From NCBI GenBank assembly GCA_910578885.1, contig CAJTSH010000014.1, positions 14,354 through 78,353 on the forward strand: a DNA stretch of 64,000 bases. Direction: 5' to 3'. Source of the DNA: an uncultured Lachnospiraceae bacterium. Lineage in GTDB: Bacteria > Bacillota > Clostridia > Lachnospirales > Lachnospiraceae. This document shows positions 17,382 to 26,224 of the stretch, one piece after another; position 1 is the first letter of the stretch, and each line of letters begins with the position of its first letter. The translations under genes were made by a program, and so were the position numbers. Under the pieces are notes generated by a model. The model did no database searches and had not been told where the DNA came from. It was given only the letters and a program-made list of their open reading frames with translations.

Positions 17382-18479
17382 TTAATGTGTATATACAGTA
17401 TAATGATGTTTCTTTAGGAGTGCAATGCTTTCCTCTAAGGACTTCTTGTCATACATTTCGATGTGAAGCACGCCTTGTTCAAATTCCCGATTATGGACAA
17501 TTCCTATATTTTTGATACTCAGGTGATTGCTGGCGAGTATGGTTGCAATGGTCGCGATTCCGCCGGCTCCATCAATCAGATCGCAGTAGAATTCATGGAT
17601 CTTTTTGAGGGAGCCGGATTTCGTAATATGGATAGAATCACGGTAGTCCTTTGCAGTTTCAAAAAAACGGTAGATATTATCTGCGTCTTTGGTCTGAATC
17701 AGTGCTTTTGCCTGTTGCAGCCGTTCTGTGAAGGCGTCAATCAGTTCTATAAGCTGTGACGCATTGCTAAGACAAATATTTTGCCACATTACAGGAGAAG
17801 AGGAAGCAATTCTTGTGATATCTTTAAATCCACCGGCAGCTATTGTCTTCATGGTTTCATCCTCGTTGTCAATTTCTGCAATCAGATTTACCAGACTAGA
17901 GGCAATGACATGCGGAAGATGGCTGATGGATGCGGTTGCATGGTCATGCTCTTTGTAGTCTAAAATCATAGTAAGCGCGCCAAGTGAAGAGATATATTTC
18001 TCAAACTCCTTCATGGTATCTTCGGATGTACGGGCAGATGGAGTCAGGATATAATAGGCATTTTCCAGAAGATAGGGAGTAGCGTTTTTATATCCGGTTT
18101 TTTCGGAACCAGTCATAGGATGTCCGCCGATAAAATTTTTTTCTAAACCGAGGCGGATGACCTCTTCATGAATATCGGATTTAACGCTTCCCACATCCGT
18201 AAGAATACAGCGCTCCTTTATCACGGGTTTTAATGCTTGTAAATATTCTATATTTTTTCCTACCGGACAGCAGAGGAAAATCAAGTCACAGTCAGAAAAT
18301 GCAGAGATGTCGAGCAAATCCTTATTCTGGATTGTGTGATCCTCATAGGCTTCCAATACGGTGGAAGCGTGACCGGCGGTTGCAATCATGGTAGAAGCCG
18401 GGTAGATGCGTTTGATTGTTTTTGCAATTGAACCTCCAATCAGACCCAGCCCAATAAAGCCTATCGTATCAAAGTTCAT
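17382..18479 (-). CDS. tyrA: prephenate dehydrogenase with C-terminal ACT domain
   Basis: Oxidative decarboxylation of prephenate to 4-hydroxyphenylpyruvate in tyrosine synthesis. The N-terminal Rossmann motif is GFIGLGLIGGSIAK; GGHPMTGSEKTG and the SHLPHVIASSL helix are typical of TyrA. The last 75 or so residues form an ACT-type regulatory domain, suggesting feedback by tyrosine. 365 residues matches Gram-positive TyrA-ACT proteins. A GGAAGGAG box precedes the start. First gene of the tyrA-aroA operon. Confidence 0.94.
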   Translation of the reverse strand: MNFDTIGFIGLGLIGGSIAKTIKRIYPASTMIATAGHASTVLEAYEDHTIQNKDLLDISAFSDCDLIFLCCPVGKNIEYLQALKPVIKERCILTDVGSVKSDIHEEVIRLGLEKNFIGGHPMTGSEKTGYKNATPYLLENAYYILTPSARTSEDTMKEFEKYISSLGALTMILDYKEHDHATASISHLPHVIASSLVNLIAEIDNEDETMKTIAAGGFKDITRIASSSPVMWQNICLSNASQLIELIDAFTERLQQAKALIQTKDADNIYRFFETAKDYRDSIHITKSGSLKKIHEFYCDLIDGAGGIATIATILASNHLSIKNIGIVHNREFEQGVLHIEMYDKKSLEESIALLKKHHYTVYTH

Positions 18480-18801
18480 TCTAAACTCCTTCCATTCGGT
18501 AATCTATCTTTTGTACAAGGCAGAAATGGTATTAACCTTGTCTATAGTATCATAACATATTTTAAAGGAGATTTCACAACAATCATCATATTTTAAACCG
18601 TTGTTGTGGATAAAAACAAAAATGTTTAAAATTTCCAGTGATTTATACACAAAACAGTGCAGAATGTTAATGACATGTTCATAACTTATTCATATGAATT
18701 GTATAATATAGATAATATAGTTGAAGTGAACCGGAAAAAATAGTAAAATATATACAGAAACATTTACTGATAAAATCATTACTAGTATAGGAGGTAACTT
18801 C
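18480..18801. promoter_or_regulatory. divergent promoter region between tyrA and the EF-G-like gene
   Basis: 322 bases, very A+T-rich, no gene. For the plus strand, TATAAT lies at 18702-18707 with TTCATA (18678-18683) 18 bases upstream. For the minus strand, a weak TTGTGA/TTATGA pair is visible near 18550-18580. No terminator, operator or riboswitch was recognised. Confidence 0.5.
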
Positions 18802-20892
18802 ATGAACGTTTACACAACAGACAGAATTCGCAACGTAGTTCTTTTGGGACATGGCGGCTCCGGCAAGACCAGTCTTGTAGAAGCAATGGCATATTTATCC
18901 GGTGCCGCAACGCGTATGGGAAAGATTACAGACGGTAATACTATCAGTGACTTTGATAAAGAAGAAGCAAAGCGTCAGTTTTCTATTCAGACATCGGTCG
19001 TGCCGATTCTTTGGGAAGATACGAAGATCAATGTTCTCGATACACCTGGATTTTTTGATTTCGTGGGCGAAGTAGAAGAGGCAGTCAGTGTTGCAGACGC
19101 CGCCATTATCGTTGTATCCGGTAAGAACGGAATAGAGGTCGGGACGAAAAAGGCCTGGGATATCTGTGAGAAATACAAATTGCCAAGAATGGTCTTTGTA
19201 ACGGATATGGATATTGACAATGCCAGCTTCCGTCAGGTCGTGGAAGATTTACAGCAATTATATGGTAAGAAAATCGCACCCTTCCATTTTCCGATACGTG
19301 AGAATGAGAAATTCGTCGGGTACGTCAATGTAGTAGCGCAGAGTGCAAACCGCTGGAACGATAAGGGTGAAGTAAATGAATGCGAGATACCTGACTATTC
19401 GGTCGATAACCTTAATATTTACCGTGAAGTATTAATGGAAACGGTTGCAGAGACAAGTGAAGAATTTATGGAGCGTTATTTTAACGGGGAAGAATTTTCC
19501 GAAAATGAAGTCCGTCAGGCATTAAGGGTCAATGTATCCGACGGCAGTATGGTTCCGGTTTCTATGGGGTCTAACGTGTTAGCGCAGGGAATCTATACAT
19601 TGTTGGATGATATTATCAAGTATTTCCCTAGCCCGGATAAGCGTACCTGTACCGGTATCAATGCCAAGAGCAATGAAGTATACAGTGCGGATTATGATTT
19701 TGCAAAACCGAAGTCTGCATATATCTTTAAGACGATCGTAGACCCATTTATCGGAAAATATTCTTTGATTAAAGTGAATTCCGGTGTATTAAAGACTGAT
19801 GATCTGCTTTTTAACCACCATCGGGATATTGAAGAGAAAATTGGTAAGTTGTACATCTTAAAGGGCAATAAGGCGGAAGAAGTTCCAGAACTTCATGCAG
19901 GAGATATCGGAGCATTGGCAAAGCTGACCAGTGCTGCTACGACAGACTCTCTTTCCACAAAAGCAAATCCGATTTTGTTTATCAGAACCGGCTTTTCCGT
20001 TCCGTATACGTATATGCGCTATAAGGCGAAGAAAAAGGGCGATGAGGATAAGATTTCACAGTCCTTACAGAAGCTGATGCAGGAAGATATGACGTTGAAG
20101 GCGGTAAACGACAGCGAGAACGGACAGACGCTTCTTTACGGAATGGGAGATATGCATCTGGATGTGGCGGTAAATAAATTATTGAACCGTTATAAGATTG
20201 AGATTGAGCTATCCAAACCGAAGGTTGCGTTCAGAGAAACGCTTCGGAAGAAATCCGATGTGGAATACAAGTATAAAAAGCAGTCCGGCGGACATGGACA
20301 GTATGGTCATGTAAAGATGACCTTCGAGCCTTCGGGCGACATGGAAACGCCTTATGTATTTGAAGAAACCGTAGTGGGTGGAGCGGTTCCCAAGAACTTC
20401 TTCCCGGCAGTAGAAAAGGGTCTGCAGGAAGCGGTGAAGAAAGGACCGATGGCTGCATATCCGGTAGTTGGGGTGAAAGCGGTACTCTATGATGGTTCTT
20501 ATCATCCCGTAGATTCTTCGGAAATGGCATTCAAGGTTGCGGCACAGCAGGCGTTCAAGAAAGGATTTTTAGATGCTTCACCAGTACTGTTAGAGCCGAT
20601 TGCAAGTATGAAGGTGGTTGTAGAAGACACATACACCGGTGATATCATGGGTGATTTAAATAAACGCCGGGCAAGAGTTATGGGTATGAACCCTACTGAG
20701 AATAAAAAGACTGAGATTTTAGCAGAGATTCCTTACATAGAGCTGTTTGGCTATAATAATATACTTCGTTCAATGACCGGAGGAGGCGGAGAGTTCTCCT
20801 ATGAGTTTGCAAGATATGAGCAGGCTCCTCCGGAACTTCAGAAGAGTGAAGTGGAAAGACGCGCCAGCAAGCTTACGAATGAAGAAATCTGA
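18802..20892 (+). CDS. EF-G-like translational GTPase (second EF-G type)
   Basis: 696 residues with EF-G architecture: G domain, domain II, then domains III-V with GGGEFSYEFARYEQAPPEL near the C terminus. The P-loop is GHGGSGKT (16-23) instead of the usual AHVDAGKT, and G3 is LDTPGFFDF. The base-specificity motif, NKMD in canonical EF-G, reads TDMD in VFVTDMDIDNAS, and the switch I arginine-rich RGITI element is replaced by KRQFSIQTS. These are features of the paralogous EF-G-like subfamily rather than the main elongation factor; the gene is also not beside rpsL/rpsG/tuf. It may act in recycling or translocation under special conditions. Strong GGAGG box. Confidence 0.88.
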   Translation: MNVYTTDRIRNVVLLGHGGSGKTSLVEAMAYLSGAATRMGKITDGNTISDFDKEEAKRQFSIQTSVVPILWEDTKINVLDTPGFFDFVGEVEEAVSVADAAIIVVSGKNGIEVGTKKAWDICEKYKLPRMVFVTDMDIDNASFRQVVEDLQQLYGKKIAPFHFPIRENEKFVGYVNVVAQSANRWNDKGEVNECEIPDYSVDNLNIYREVLMETVAETSEEFMERYFNGEEFSENEVRQALRVNVSDGSMVPVSMGSNVLAQGIYTLLDDIIKYFPSPDKRTCTGINAKSNEVYSADYDFAKPKSAYIFKTIVDPFIGKYSLIKVNSGVLKTDDLLFNHHRDIEEKIGKLYILKGNKAEEVPELHAGDIGALAKLTSAATTDSLSTKANPILFIRTGFSVPYTYMRYKAKKKGDEDKISQSLQKLMQEDMTLKAVNDSENGQTLLYGMGDMHLDVAVNKLLNRYKIEIELSKPKVAFRETLRKKSDVEYKYKKQSGGHGQYGHVKMTFEPSGDMETPYVFEETVVGGAVPKNFFPAVEKGLQEAVKKGPMAAYPVVGVKAVLYDGSYHPVDSSEMAFKVAAQQAFKKGFLDASPVLLEPIASMKVVVEDTYTGDIMGDLNKRRARVMGMNPTENKKTEILAEIPYIELFGYNNILRSMTGGGGEFSYEFARYEQAPPELQKSEVERRASKLTNEEI

Positions 20893-20911
20893 TAGGTAAG
20901 GAGATGGTAGT

Positions 20912-22216
20912 ATGAAGAAGAGACAGACATGGTTTGTTGCAATTTTGGTGATTGCTCTGCTGATTGACAATCAGAGGATTGTCAGGGCAGAAATATTTAC
21001 AAGTACGTTCTCTTCTTCTGACTACCTGCTCTTTTTTGAACCCGGTTTACAGCTCAGTGAAGAGAAGAAAGACGAATACAATATTACTTATTACTTGAAC
21101 GGCGGCAATGAAAATTTGTGGACGTTTCACTCTTATACCGAGGAAGATCTTCCCATTAAGCTGCCGATTCCAGAGAAACCGGGATATAACTTTGCAGGCT
21201 GGTATACAGAGAGCAGCTACCGGAATAAGATTTCTGTCATAGAGGACAGTAAATATGGCGATTTGATTCTGTATGCAAAGTGGACCAGATGTATTGATTC
21301 TTCATATAATGTGCAGATGTATTCTTATCAAACTGCTTCAATGGTCAGCGGCACAGATAAAGAATTGAAGAATTGCAGTTATGGCTTTGTAAATAATATT
21401 GAAATACCGGGAATGCCTTCTACCAGAGAGAAGGATTATATGGAGAATCTGATTTCCACATATGGGCAATGTCCACAAGGTATTTGCCTGACAGAGGATT
21501 ATTATCTGATTACGGCATATAGCACAGAGGATGAGGACACTCCGGGATGTATGTATGTGTTTGAACGAGATACCGGAGAGTATCTGGTAACGTTTGGAAT
21601 GAAGAGCCGAAGTCATTTGGGCGGACTTACCTATGATGGTACGAACGTCTGGATCTGTCATTCGGATTCAAAAGCATTGGAGCGGATTTCTTATCGTTAC
21701 ATTAAGAAGGTTGCAGAATGCAAGCCGAAGGCATTTGTGGATGCGACTGGATTGTTTAAGGAATTCCGGGTGACAAACATGCCGTCCTGCGTGGCATCTT
21801 ATGACGGTAAGATTTGGGTAGCTACACATAATCCTTATTTTAATTCTATTATGATCGCTTATGAATACCGGGATGAAAAGCTATTTGCAATAGACTATTA
21901 CAGAATACCTGAGAAGGTTCAAGGGATTGCTTTTGACGCCAATGGAAATATTTATTTAAGTACCTCTTATGGAAGGGAGAAATCTTCTTATCTTAAAGTG
22001 TACGATGATGTAGACGCATTAAGTCACGCTCCGAATAAGCCTATGATAAAGGTAGAAATGCCGCCCTGTTCAGAAGAGATTTGTATGTCGGACAATAAAG
22101 TGTATGTTCTGTTTGAGTCCGCAAGCAGAAAATATTTTGAAGGGACGGACGGCAGGGGAAGGAGCATTGCTCCGATTGATAAGATTCTGACAGTGGATGT
22201 AGAGTCCATTCTATAA
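20912..22216 (+). CDS. secreted protein with one InlB-type repeat and a propeller-like C-terminal part
   Basis: 434 residues. A short signal peptide (MKKRQTWFVAILVIALLI) is followed by a single Listeria-Bacteroides (InlB B-type) repeat around residues 48-125, recognisable by ITYYLNGGNEN, EKPGYNFAGWYTES and LILYAKWT. The remaining roughly 300 residues contain recurring strands such as GGLTYDGTNVWICH, ASYDGKIWVATHN and GIAFDANGNIYLST, suggesting a beta-propeller. An AAGGAG box lies before the ATG, 19 bases after the EF-G-like gene. The function is unknown. Confidence 0.75.
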   Translation: MKKRQTWFVAILVIALLIDNQRIVRAEIFTSTFSSSDYLLFFEPGLQLSEEKKDEYNITYYLNGGNENLWTFHSYTEEDLPIKLPIPEKPGYNFAGWYTESSYRNKISVIEDSKYGDLILYAKWTRCIDSSYNVQMYSYQTASMVSGTDKELKNCSYGFVNNIEIPGMPSTREKDYMENLISTYGQCPQGICLTEDYYLITAYSTEDEDTPGCMYVFERDTGEYLVTFGMKSRSHLGGLTYDGTNVWICHSDSKALERISYRYIKKVAECKPKAFVDATGLFKEFRVTNMPSCVASYDGKIWVATHNPYFNSIMIAYEYRDEKLFAIDYYRIPEKVQGIAFDANGNIYLSTSYGREKSSYLKVYDDVDALSHAPNKPMIKVEMPPCSEEICMSDNKVYVLFESASRKYFEGTDGRGRSIAPIDKILTVDVESIL

Positions 22217-22222
22217 GGGAAG

Positions 22223-22250
22223 CCGGGATAGAAATATCCCGGTATTTCTT
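22223..22250 (+). terminator. intrinsic terminator
   Basis: CCGGGATA (22223-22230), loop GAAA, TATCCCGG (22235-22242), then a T-rich tract. The repeat motif TATCATAGGAAAG starts three bases later, at 22253. Confidence 0.85.
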
Positions 22251-22252
22251 TG

Positions 22253-22265
22253 TATCATAGGAAAG
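22253..22265 (+). repeat. single TATCATAGGAAAG motif after a terminator
   Basis: Same 13 bases as the left arm of the inverted repeat at 7307-7320, again right behind a terminator T-tract. The right arm is absent here. Confidence 0.6.
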
Positions 22266-22347
22266 ATGTTGTTAATATAAAACATTAACTTGAAAAATGG
22301 ACGAAATGCTGATAGGCTGATAAATAAAAAAACAGGCAGGTTATGGG

Positions 22348-23028
22348 ATGGATACAATCGCAATTGTAGATGATGATGTTTATATTGGAGATATGTTAGA
22401 AAAGGTTTTAGTGAAGGATGGATATCAGGTACTTCGGGCATATTCCGGATCGGAGGCGCTGCTGCTTTTTGAGCATACGAAGCCGGATCTGGTATTGCTC
22501 GATTTGATGCTGCCGGGAGTATCTGGCGAGGAAGTGTTAACGAAAATTAAGGATATGCAGGTGATTGTTCTGAGCGCTAAGGTAGATGTTCAGGATAAAG
22601 TTCAGGTTCTGTTAGGCGGCGCCGCCGATTATCTGACTAAGCCCTTTGATGTGAAGGAATTGCTGGCAAGAATTATTGTGCAACTGCGCAGGAGAAACCA
22701 AAGAGGTTCAGAGGAAACATTAAATGTGGGTAAGTTAACGTTAAATATGCTTCTGCCGGAAGTAACTTTAAACCAGACCAGCGTGCGGCTCACAAAGACA
22801 GAGTATGCCATTCTAAAGCTTTTGATGTCAAATCCCAGACAGGTCATTCCGAAATCCGTTTTATTGGAAAGAATCAGCGAGGATACACCGGACTGCATGG
22901 AGAGCTCCCTGAAGGTGCATGTCAGCAATCTAAGGAAAAAGCTGCGGGAAATCGATGGGAAAGATTATATTGAAGCGGTCTGGGGGATTGGGTTTAAGTT
23001 AAGGGAAGATGAAGCTGTTGAGCCATAG
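22348..23028 (+). CDS. OmpR-family response regulator
   Basis: 226 residues: a receiver domain (1-115) with the acidic pocket at IVDDD, phosphoacceptor Asp52 in LVLLDLMLPG and conserved Lys in DYLTKPFDVKELLARI, then a winged-helix DNA-binding domain (130-225) ending KDYIEAVWGIGFKL. It heads a four-gene set with an ABC ATPase, permease and histidine kinase, an arrangement typical of peptide-antibiotic sensing and resistance modules. Direct repeats immediately downstream are probable binding sites. Confidence 0.93.
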   Translation: MDTIAIVDDDVYIGDMLEKVLVKDGYQVLRAYSGSEALLLFEHTKPDLVLLDLMLPGVSGEEVLTKIKDMQVIVLSAKVDVQDKVQVLLGGAADYLTKPFDVKELLARIIVQLRRRNQRGSEETLNVGKLTLNMLLPEVTLNQTSVRLTKTEYAILKLLMSNPRQVIPKSVLLERISEDTPDCMESSLKVHVSNLRKKLREIDGKDYIEAVWGIGFKLREDEAVEP

Positions 23029-23035
23029 CTAAAAT

Positions 23036-23092
23036 CTTTACCAATTCTTTACGGTTTTCTTTACCGTGCGCTTAACGATGAAGAAGTATGAT
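23036..23092 (+). promoter_or_regulatory. candidate response-regulator operator and promoter for the ABC transporter
   Basis: Four direct repeats of CTTTACC or a close variant lie at 23036, 23047, 23059 and 23071, spaced 11-12 bases, the period typical of tandem OmpR-family dimer sites. A TATGAT -10 box is at 23087-23092, and no proper -35 box lies 17 bases before it, so activation by the bound regulator is plausible. Inference from pattern. Confidence 0.65.
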
Positions 23093-23121
23093 AAAAAAAG
23101 AAAACGTAAGGAGGTAACAAG

Positions 23122-24036
23122 ATGGAATATGTTTTACAGGCAAATGAACTATCCAAGCAATATGGACATTTTAAAGCATTAGATCACTTTTCCATGAAGG
23201 TGCCGAAAGGTGCAATTTATGGATTTGTAGGGAAAAACGGAGCGGGAAAAACAACATTGATTCGTTTGATCTGCGGACTGCAGGAACCGTCGTCCGGCAC
23301 GTATACCCTATATGGAAGAGCGAATCATGAACGGACACTGGCAGAGTCCAGACGAAGAATGGGGGCGGTGGTAGAAACTCCGTCCATCTATCTGGATATG
23401 ACCGCAGAAGAGAATTTGAGACAGCAGTATATGATTTTGGGCTGTCCGACTTATGATGGAATTAAGGAGCTCTTAGAGTTGGTGGGACTTTCTGATGCCG
23501 GAAAAAAGAAGGTGAAAAATTTTTCACTGGGCATGCGTCAGAGGCTTGGAATTGCGGTTGCTCTGGCTGGAAGTCCGGACTTTCTGGTATTAGACGAGCC
23601 GGTAAACGGACTGGATCCGCAAGGAATTATAGAGATACGGGAGCTGATTTTAAAGCTGAACAGGGAGCGTGCGATCACAGTGCTGATTTCCAGCCATATT
23701 TTAGATGAGTTATCGAGGCTTGCCACGCATTATGGATTCATTGACCACGGACATATGGTTCGGGAAATCAGTGCGGCAGAGTTAGAAGCTGCATGTCAGA
23801 AATGTATTCGTCTCACTGTATCGGATACAAAGAAATTGACGCATGTACTGGATGAATTGAAGTTAAAGTATACGATTATATCAGATACGGAGGCGGATGT
23901 GTATGGAAAAATCGGCGTGACGAAGCTTGTGTCAAGGCTTGCCGAGGAAGGCTGTGAGGTGGAAGCCATGCAGGAGCGGGATGAAAGCCTGGAGAGCTAC
24001 TATATCCGTCTGGTAGGAGGTGATGATAATGCGTAG
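23122..24036 (+). CDS. ABC transporter ATP-binding protein, peptide-resistance type
   Basis: 304 residues. Walker A GKNGAGKTT, Q-loop region in the following strand, signature LGMRQRLGIA (degenerate first residues FSLGM), Walker B FLVLDEP followed by VNGLDPQG, and the switch His in ISSHILDE. A C-terminal extension of about 85 residues is usual for the bacitracin/lantibiotic-immunity (BcrA-like) ATPases. It overlaps the permease start by 8 bases. Expected to power export or removal of a membrane-active peptide with the permease. Confidence 0.92.
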   Translation: MEYVLQANELSKQYGHFKALDHFSMKVPKGAIYGFVGKNGAGKTTLIRLICGLQEPSSGTYTLYGRANHERTLAESRRRMGAVVETPSIYLDMTAEENLRQQYMILGCPTYDGIKELLELVGLSDAGKKKVKNFSLGMRQRLGIAVALAGSPDFLVLDEPVNGLDPQGIIEIRELILKLNRERAITVLISSHILDELSRLATHYGFIDHGHMVREISAAELEAACQKCIRLTVSDTKKLTHVLDELKLKYTIISDTEADVYGKIGVTKLVSRLAEEGCEVEAMQERDESLESYYIRLVGGDDNA

Positions 24037-24889
24037 GTTATTTGGGGCAAATTTGGAACGTCTGAAGAAGAATAAGGTATTCTATGCGTGTCTGATTGTA
24101 TCGGTTTTCTATTGTGTTCTGGTATGTGTAAGTATATGGCGGGATACGATAAGATTTGATGTGACAATGAGTGTAGATGATGCTCTTTTTAACTTCATGG
24201 TAAGCATCGGGCTGATTATTTCCCTGTTTTGCAGCTTGTTCGTAGGCACGGAATATAGTGACGGTACGATTCGGAATAAGATTGTGGTTGGGCATGTGAG
24301 ATATCAAATTTATCTGTCGTATTTCCTTATCTGTACTTTGATGGGAGCTGTTTTATATGTATTTTGCCTTTTGGCAGGGTTTGTGCTTGGAATTCCGCTG
24401 CTTGGAGGCGTGGAAACAGAGCTGCCTTATCTCTTATGCCTGCTGCTAGATGCCTTGCTTGTATGCATTGTCTATGGGGCGATTTTTAACCTGATAGCCG
24501 TTTTAAGCTCTAACAAGGCGCATACAGCGGTACTCTGTATTCTTGCAGCATTGGTGTTGATGGTTATAGGGATTTATCTCTATCAGACATTACAGCAGCC
24601 GGAAACGATTTCCCAGTTAGTGGGAACGGGCGAAGATATGGAGATTAGCATTGAAGGAGCCGACGGTATGGACTTTGCGCTGGAAACAGTGAAAAATCCC
24701 CATTATGTCAGCGGGCTCCGCAGAGAAATCTATCAGTTCTTTTTAGATTTCCTTCCGAGCGGACAGGTGATGCAGATTGGAAGCAGAACGGCTCTGCATC
24801 CGTACCTGATGGGCGTATATTCGATGATAATCATTGTTGTTTCAAATTTGGCGGGAATGTTTTTCTTTGAGAAAAAAGATATCAAATAG
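24029..24889 (+). CDS. ABC-2 type permease partner
   Basis: 286 residues from ATG 24029, chosen because TAGGAGG ends 8 bases before it; the ATG at 24023 is too close to that box. About six transmembrane segments are visible: one near residues 20-35, one near 60-75 (GLIISLFCSLFVGTEYSDGT), a group around 95-190 and a last one at the C terminus. GTEYSDGTIRNKI is typical of BcrB-like permeases. There is a large loop between the fifth and last segments. Confidence 0.88.
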   Translation: MRRLFGANLERLKKNKVFYACLIVSVFYCVLVCVSIWRDTIRFDVTMSVDDALFNFMVSIGLIISLFCSLFVGTEYSDGTIRNKIVVGHVRYQIYLSYFLICTLMGAVLYVFCLLAGFVLGIPLLGGVETELPYLLCLLLDALLVCIVYGAIFNLIAVLSSNKAHTAVLCILAALVLMVIGIYLYQTLQQPETISQLVGTGEDMEISIEGADGMDFALETVKNPHYVSGLRREIYQFFLDFLPSGQVMQIGSRTALHPYLMGVYSMIIIVVSNLAGMFFFEKKDIK

Positions 24890-24899
24890 GAGTGTTTGC

Positions 24900-25811
24900 A
24901 TGAATGCTATTCTTTGTTTGTTGTGTATTATATCAATTGCAGCGTCTGTCTGGGCATGGGGAAAAGTATTTCTCTTGCGCCGGGCATTGGAAGAGTTGTG
25001 CATTCAGTTTGCGGACAGATTAAAGGAAGATACCAACGTGGGAATTTCCGTTTCGATGTCAGATAAAAAGTTTCGGCGTTTTGCTGCTTTACTTGACCGT
25101 CAGTTAAAGGTCTTGCGGAAGGAGCAGATTCGCTATCGGCAGGGAGATAAGGAATTGAAAGCGGCGGTTACGAATATTTCCCATGATTTACGGACGCCTC
25201 TGACTGCGATTTGCGGATATCTGGATTTAATGAAGGAAGAGGAAGTTTCGCAGACAGTAAGAGAATATCTTTTTATCGTGGAGAACCGGGCGTTGGCGCT
25301 GAAGGATCTAACGGAAGAACTGTTCCGCTATTCTGTGATTCTGTCTTCTGAACGCTATGAGGAAAGAGAGACATTATCGTTAAATCTGGCTTTAGAGGAG
25401 TGTATTGCCGGATATTACGGAGCATTGAAGGAGGCTGGCATAGATCCGGTAGTGAAAATATCTGAAACAGCGGTAAAGCGGAATCTGAACCGTCAGGCTG
25501 TTTCAAGGATTCTGTCAAATCTTATCAGCAATGCCATTAAGTACAGTGACGGGGATTTATTTGTAGAATTAAAGAAAGATGGAAGTATCTTATTTCGAAA
25601 TCGTGCGAAAAAACTGGATGAGGTTCAGGTGGGACATTTGTTTGACCGTTTTTATACCGTGGAGAGCGGCAGAGACGCTGCCGGACTTGGACTTTCTATT
25701 GCAAAGACTTTGGCGGAGGAGATGGGAGGTGCGCTGGAAGCTGTGTATAAAAACGGGAGCCTGTATCTAAAGTTGTATTTTTCGGTTGACAAAAGCTCTG
25801 TTTGTGATTAA
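24900..25811 (+). CDS. sensor histidine kinase
   Basis: 303 residues from ATG 24900, which follows an AGGAG box. One transmembrane helix is at the very N terminus (about 2-24) with almost no outside loop, as in intramembrane-sensing kinases. H-box NISHDLRTPLTAICGYLDL with His95, N-box ILSNLISNAIKYSDGD, and G-box DAAGLGLSIAKTLAEEMGG. It should phosphorylate the response regulator at 22348. A longer reading from 24834 would overlap the permease and add no sensible sequence. Confidence 0.92.
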   Translation: MNAILCLLCIISIAASVWAWGKVFLLRRALEELCIQFADRLKEDTNVGISVSMSDKKFRRFAALLDRQLKVLRKEQIRYRQGDKELKAAVTNISHDLRTPLTAICGYLDLMKEEEVSQTVREYLFIVENRALALKDLTEELFRYSVILSSERYEERETLSLNLALEECIAGYYGALKEAGIDPVVKISETAVKRNLNRQAVSRILSNLISNAIKYSDGDLFVELKKDGSILFRNRAKKLDEVQVGHLFDRFYTVESGRDAAGLGLSIAKTLAEEMGGALEAVYKNGSLYLKLYFSVDKSSVCD

Positions 25812-25819
25812 GATAAGTA

Positions 25820-26075
25820 AGAAGAAATGTTAAAAACGTTGAGAAGGAATAGTAAGAATCGGAAGTTTTTCAGAGAGCTGCCGGAGGGTGCAAGACAGCA
25901 GACGAAGGATTCCCAACTCGCCTTTTAGTTCCGTCTGTGAAGCCGCCATGGTGGGTAGCAGATGGCGGGTAATCCCGTTACAGATGTTTAAGAGCCGGAG
26001 AATCCGGAAACTGAGTGGTACCGCGGAATGACAGAACTGCCTTTCGTCTCGGAATATGAGACGGAAGGCTTTTAT
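25820..26075 (+). promoter_or_regulatory. T-box leader (leucine) of leuS
   Basis: The T-box sequence GAGTGGTACCGCGG lies at 26013-26026. The terminator stem is GCCTTTCGTCTC (26039-26050) with GAGACGGAAGGC (26058-26069), then TTTT. A CTC Leu codon sits in the presumed specifier region (CCCAACTCGCC near 25913). Uncharged tRNA-Leu would allow read-through into leuS. The specifier is inferred. Confidence 0.88.
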
Positions 26076-26125
26076 CATATAGGAAAATGGTCCTATATGA
26101 TAAAAGCCCTCCGGGCAGGATTGCA
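26071..26125 (+). repeat. TATCATATAGGA inverted repeat plus conserved tail, copy A
   Basis: TTTATCATATAGGA (26071-26084) and its perfect complement (26091-26104) form a 14-bp stem with a 6-base loop. A further 21-base tail (AGCCCTCCGGGCAGGATTGC and one base) is also shared exactly with the copy at 52271-52326. The element starts inside the T-tract of the leuS T-box terminator. Confidence 0.82.
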
Positions 26126-26156
26126 CTGCGGCGGAGAGGAATTTTGCTGCAAAAGC

Positions 26157-26200
26157 AGCCCGCCGTAGGCGGAGAATCTGGCAGAGCCGGATTCTTTCTT
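26157..26200 (+). repeat. GCCCGCCG hairpin element inside the leuS leader
   Basis: A 44-base element with AGAATCTGGC (26173-26182) pairing with GCCGGATTCT (26186-26195), followed by TTCTT. A close relative lies at 35325-35367. Here it sits between the T-box attenuator and the leuS ribosome binding site. Confidence 0.7.
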
Positions 26201-26224
26201 AATTTATATTAAAGGAGTCAGAAT

